Positions 61,419 to 64,000 of a stretch of DNA of 64,000 nucleotides are shown piece by piece. How positions within the stretch are numbered: the stretch's first letter is position 1; every line of letters begins with the position of its first letter. A program made the position numbers and the translations under genes. The notes under the pieces were generated by a model. That model had not been told where the DNA came from. It saw only the letters and a program-made list of their open reading frames with translations, and ran no database searches. The stretch covers positions 3,162,001 through 3,226,000 of the forward strand of contig NZ_CP084550.1 in the NCBI RefSeq assembly GCF_021800405.1, read 5' to 3'. The stretch comes from Arthrobacter sp. FW306-07-I (GTDB lineage: Bacteria; Actinomycetota; Actinomycetes; Actinomycetales; Micrococcaceae).

Positions 61419-62453
61419 ATGAACCCGAAGACATCCACCTCCCCCGACGGCACCAGCAGAAGCTTCGCCACCGACGAACCGCGCACGGACCTCAGCACCG
61501 GCCGCCCGGTAATCAGCAACAAACTGTGGGCCGGCATGGCCACGGCGGCGGTGGTGGCCGCAGTGGGCGTCGGCGCCCTGGCGGCGCCGCCCACCTTGCT
61601 CAGCGGTGGCACGACGCCGGCGGCCCAGGTCGCAGAAACCGCCGCGCCAGCGCCGCCAAGCACCCCCGACGGCGACGATGCCGTGGCGGCAGTTGCGGCC
61701 AAGGGAGCTGCGCCGGCTGCGGAGGCAGCACCTGCGCCGGCATCAGAAGCGCCCGCTCCCGCAGCGCCCGAACCCGCCCCGGCCCCCGCCCCCGCACCGG
61801 AACCGGCACCTGCGCCAGTCTCCGAACCGGCACCCACACCCGCACCCGCGGGCGATCCCAATTCGTACACGGTGGTGGCCGGCGACACCGTAGGTGCGAT
61901 TGCAGCGTCCCGTGGCGTGGACATGAACGCGATGCTCGCAGCCAACGGATTGAGCGCCTACAGCATCATCTACCCGGGCGAAACGCTGCTGCTGACCGGG
62001 CCGCCGGTAGCGGTAGCAGCGCCTGCACCGGCACCGGCTGCCGCACCTGAGCCCGCCGCTGCCCCGGCTCCAGCAGCCGCACCCGCTCCTGCTCCCGCGC
62101 CCGTAGCTGTCCCGGCAGCACCTGCCGTCCGCACCATCTACGTTGCGGGCTCCGGGGGTCAGTCGATGGTGGACGCCTGCATAGGGCCCATCCACTTCAC
62201 CCCGAATGACGGCTACTCGCTGTTCATCACCGAGCACGATTTCTGCGGCGGGTGGGCGCGCTTCTCCGTAATCGGCGTGGGTGAGACGGTGAGCATTCCG
62301 GGCTACGGCACGTACACGGTGACGGGGCGCGGCACGGTCCCCAACCCGGGAACCACCAATGACGTCATCGCGGTCTTCGGCGGCTTCCCCCGGGCCATCC
62401 TGCAGACTTGCATCCCGGGAACCAGCACGATGCTCCTGATCGCGCTGAACTGA
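61419..62453 (+). CDS. LysM-domain secreted/cell-wall protein with Pro/Ala-rich linkers
   Basis: The protein is 344 residues from ATG 61419. A charged 40-residue cytoplasmic start precedes a membrane helix (LWAGMATAAVVAAVGVGALA). A Pro-Ala repeat region (about 65-145) leads to one LysM domain (SYTVVAGDTVGAIAASRGVD, then SAYSIIYPGETLLL) that binds peptidoglycan. A second Pro-Ala linker leads to a C-terminal domain of about 100 residues with three Cys (VDACIGPIHFTPNDGYSLFI, EHDFCGGWARFS, QTCIPG), not recognised. It probably sits in the cell wall. Confidence 0.82.
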   Translation: MNPKTSTSPDGTSRSFATDEPRTDLSTGRPVISNKLWAGMATAAVVAAVGVGALAAPPTLLSGGTTPAAQVAETAAPAPPSTPDGDDAVAAVAAKGAAPAAEAAPAPASEAPAPAAPEPAPAPAPAPEPAPAPVSEPAPTPAPAGDPNSYTVVAGDTVGAIAASRGVDMNAMLAANGLSAYSIIYPGETLLLTGPPVAVAAPAPAPAAAPEPAAAPAPAAAPAPAPAPVAVPAAPAVRTIYVAGSGGQSMVDACIGPIHFTPNDGYSLFITEHDFCGGWARFSVIGVGETVSIPGYGTYTVTGRGTVPNPGTTNDVIAVFGGFPRAILQTCIPGTSTMLLIALN

Positions 62454-62494
62454 ACCTGGTTGTACTAGGCCTGTTGAACCGCGAAGTTCTTAAG

Positions 62495-62539
62495 CTTGTC
62501 CGCGGGTCCGAACCTTCAAGGGCTGGATCCGCGGACAAG
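62495..62539. terminator. Hairpin between convergent LysM and CBS genes
   Basis: CTTGTCCGCGGGTCC (62495-62509) and GGATCCGCGGACAAG (62525-62539) pair with one mismatch around a 15-base loop. It lies 41 bases after the LysM stop and 16 before the CBS stop, suggesting a shared terminator, though without a T-run. Confidence 0.55.
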
Positions 62540-62555
62540 GCCATGGTTGCCTGCG

Positions 62556-62981
62556 CTAGACCCCGTGGCGTTCTGAGATGTGTTCCACCAGTTCACCCAC
62601 GCGCTGTTCGTTGTAGTTGCGCGCAATGTCGCCCTGGCTGATGATGCCCACCAGCTTGTGGTCCGAGATCACCGGGAGCCTGCGGACCTGGTGCTCCTCC
62701 ATCATGTGGATGGCTTCGTCAACGTTGGCGTCGGCGTCGACGCAGTACGGCTTGCCGGAGGCCAGCTCGCGGGCCATGGTCTGGCCCGGGTCACGGCCGG
62801 CGGCGACGCACTTGAGCACGATGTCACGGTCGGTGATCATGCCCTTCAGCTTGCCGTCGTCACCGCAGATGGGAAGAGCTCCGCAATCGAGGTCCCGCAT
62901 CATACGGGCCGCGTTTAGAAGGGACTCGCTTTCCCCGACACATCGGGCATCAGTGGTCATGAATTCGCGTACGGCACTCAT
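62556..62981 (-). CDS. CBS-domain pair protein
   Basis: The start is ATG 62981, supported by GAAGGAGG 6 bases upstream, giving 141 residues. Two CBS motifs are complete: VREFMTTDARCVGESESLLN with GMITDRDIVLKCVAAGRDP, and SGKPYCVDADANVDEAIHMM with LVGIISQGDIARNYNEQRVG. Such stand-alone proteins bind adenine nucleotides and regulate partners. Related hypoxia-induced proteins (mycobacterial Hrp1 type) share this layout; that link is from memory. Confidence 0.88.
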   Translation of the reverse strand: MSAVREFMTTDARCVGESESLLNAARMMRDLDCGALPICGDDGKLKGMITDRDIVLKCVAAGRDPGQTMARELASGKPYCVDADANVDEAIHMMEEHQVRRLPVISDHKLVGIISQGDIARNYNEQRVGELVEHISERHGV

Positions 62982-63125
62982 TGAATCCTCCTTCATCGAT
63001 GTGGGATATCGACGCAGGGCATCGGAGCACATGCGCCGATACTTCCAGATTATGCCCGCCCCAACATCGTGTCGACGGCGGCAGGAGCCTTGCCTGGGCG
63101 CTCTGGAGCAGGACACCGGACAACG

Positions 63126-63160
63126 AAAAAGCCCCCGGAACCTGTTGGTTCCGGAGGCTT
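63126..63160 (-). terminator. Intrinsic terminator of tRNA-Tyr
   Basis: Leftward, GCCTCCGGAACC and GGTTCCGGGGGC form a 12-base stem with one G-U pair around a four-base loop, followed by TTTTTCG. Confidence 0.8.
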
Positions 63161-63168
63161 TCCTTGGG

Positions 63169-63250
63169 TGGCAGATGAGGGATTCGAACCCCCGTAGGCG
63201 TTGCCAGCTGATTTACAGTCAGCCCCCTTTGGCCGCTCGGGTAATCTGCC
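63169..63250 (-). tRNA. tRNA-Tyr (GTA)
   Basis: The 82-base type II tRNA has acceptor GGCAGAT/ATCTGCC, D arm, anticodon loop CTGTAAA (anticodon GTA), a long variable arm and T arm GGGGGTTCGAATCCCTC. It reads TAC and TAT. CCA is not encoded. Confidence 0.92.
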
Positions 63251-63382
63251 GAACTTCAAAAGAAGTACCCGTTGATGCAGTGTCCGGAAGGATCCGTTTC
63301 CGGTCCTTTCCGCTTCAGTAACCGCGGGCAAGACAACTTTACAGAACTTCCGCCGAAGAATCGAATCGGGGCCTGCAGCACC

Positions 63383-63670
63383 TCAAAAGCCCTGGAACCA
63401 CGCGAAAAACCCGGACTTATGCCTGGCCCAGAATGCGCCCCCCAGCTTGGCCTCAAAGCTGAGCGCCTGTTCTTCAGTGATCTGGTTCAGCTGCACGGCC
63501 CGCTGAAGGTCGGCCCGCACGCCGTCCATCCGGGATGAAGCATCCGCCACCGGGCTGAGGACGATGGACGCCGCCACCGCTGCCGCGGCCACTGACGTTG
63601 CGGCCGTGGCCACTGCCCCGGCTGCCGCCGTAGTGGTGCGGGTGACGTAACGGGCGGCTTTGCGGCGCAT
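63383..63670 (-). CDS. Small exported or membrane-anchored protein
   Basis: This 95-residue protein begins with a basic stretch (MRRKAARYVTRTT) and a long Ala/Val-rich segment to about residue 45, ending SPVADASS, which looks like a signal peptide or anchor. The remainder is a short helical domain (SRMDGVRADLQRAVQLNQIT) and an aromatic C-terminus (FFAWFQGF). No family is recognised. It is isolated, between tRNA-Tyr and yajQ. Confidence 0.55.
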   Translation of the reverse strand: MRRKAARYVTRTTTAAAGAVATAATSVAAAAVAASIVLSPVADASSRMDGVRADLQRAVQLNQITEEQALSFEAKLGGAFWARHKSGFFAWFQGF

Positions 63671-63858
63671 GACGATGATCCCTTCAACTGCTGTACCTCT
63701 GGTCCAACTCTGGCCACCGCTCCTTCATTCCGCCGGTGCTTCCGCTGAGAGGGAACTGTGAAATGCGCATCCCACCGGCCGCGGCATCCGTATTAGGCTG
63801 GAACGCAGGAATCCAGGCCCTGTCCCCCCGCAGGGCTCCCATCAGCAAAAGGAGAGTC

Positions 63859-64000
63859 ATGGCAGGCGAGTCAACGTTCGACGTCGTAAGCAAGGTGGAC
63901 AAGCAGGAAGTGGCCAACGCACTCAACCAGTCCCAGAAGGAAATTGCCCAGCGCTATGACTTCAAGGGTGTTGGCGCCGAGATCGACTTCAGCGGCGAAA
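63859..64000 (+). CDS. yajQ: YajQ-family nucleotide-binding protein, N-terminal part (cut by window end)
   Basis: The ATG follows AAAGGAGAG by 4 bases. The 47 residues seen, starting [20 protein letters not shown] and continuing [20 protein letters not shown], match the opening of YajQ proteins. YajQ homologues bind RNA, tRNA or cyclic-di-GMP, and some act as regulators. The rest lies beyond the window. Confidence 0.9.
   Translation, partial: MAGESTFDVVSKVDKQEVANALNQSQKEIAQRYDFKGVGAEIDFSGE

Overview
The window looks like a chromosomal segment of a high-GC actinobacterium of the Micrococcaceae, most likely Arthrobacter/Pseudarthrobacter. The evidence is a mycothiol synthase (MshD), a GlnR-type orphan response regulator, a NUDIX plus histidine-phosphatase MutT1 protein, MaoC-type HadA/HadB-like dehydratases upstream of murB, very GC-rich third codon positions, and frequent GTG/TTG starts. 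There are no rRNA genes, no CRISPR array and no recognisable transposase or phage gene. Genus assignment is inference; no search could be run.

Layout. 1-5.7 kb: the end of pfkA, a GNAT protein, and a leftward block of DHA2 efflux pump, ankyrin protein, YgfZ, nitrobindin-like protein, a 37-residue membrane peptide and a larger membrane protein. 6-14.4 kb: glnR, mshD, ppk, mutT1, a large membrane protein with an internal duplication, then coupled thyA-folA. 14.5-16.6 kb: a three-gene cassette led by a WXG100-like protein. 16.7-23.3 kb: asd, a broken DUF559 gene flanked by short repeats, a winged-helix protein, murB, an MFS pump, two MaoC proteins. 23.3-30 kb: DUF2797 protein, CitE-like lyase, aldo-keto reductase and GH13 glucosidase divergent from a ROK regulator, NAD(P)-binding protein. 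30-38.2 kb: the anaerobic nitrate respiration operon narGHJI-narK. 38.2-43.2 kb: RibD-type reductase, YidC paralogue, tRNA-Met and tRNA-Thr, DEAD-box helicase, MOSC protein. 43.3-47.9 kb: YgiB-like protein, glutathionylspermidine-synthase-like ATP-grasp enzyme, APC permease and acyl-CoA dehydrogenase. 48-54.7 kb: SDR, MFS pump with HxlR regulator, metB-cbs, ArsB/NhaD-type transporter. 54.7-64 kb: VOC protein, AlkA-like glycosylase, acyl-CoA synthetase, monooxygenase-like protein, thioredoxin, thioesterase, broken potassium channel, LysM protein, CBS protein, tRNA-Tyr and the start of yajQ.

How the genes work together. Cysteine supply (cbs-metB) and mycothiol synthesis (mshD) are linked thiol functions. 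ThyA and FolA form the dTMP/folate cycle pair. narGHJI encodes the membrane nitrate reductase, with NarK supplying nitrate and removing nitrite. The ROK repressor probably controls the glucosidase-AKR pair through a shared AT-rich operator.

The most notable observations are lesions and repeats. narG has an in-frame TAG exactly where NarG proteins have a Tyr, next to the expected molybdenum-ligand Asp. A potassium channel has an early in-frame TAG and a 1-base deletion. A DUF559 gene has a 1-base insertion and lacks its N-terminus. Several families of short palindromes and tandem repeats sit at gene ends, including a 3 x 38-base repeat built from the metB 3' end. The best candidates for a little-described system are the YgiB/ATP-grasp/permease/acyl-CoA dehydrogenase operon and the WXG100-led cassette.
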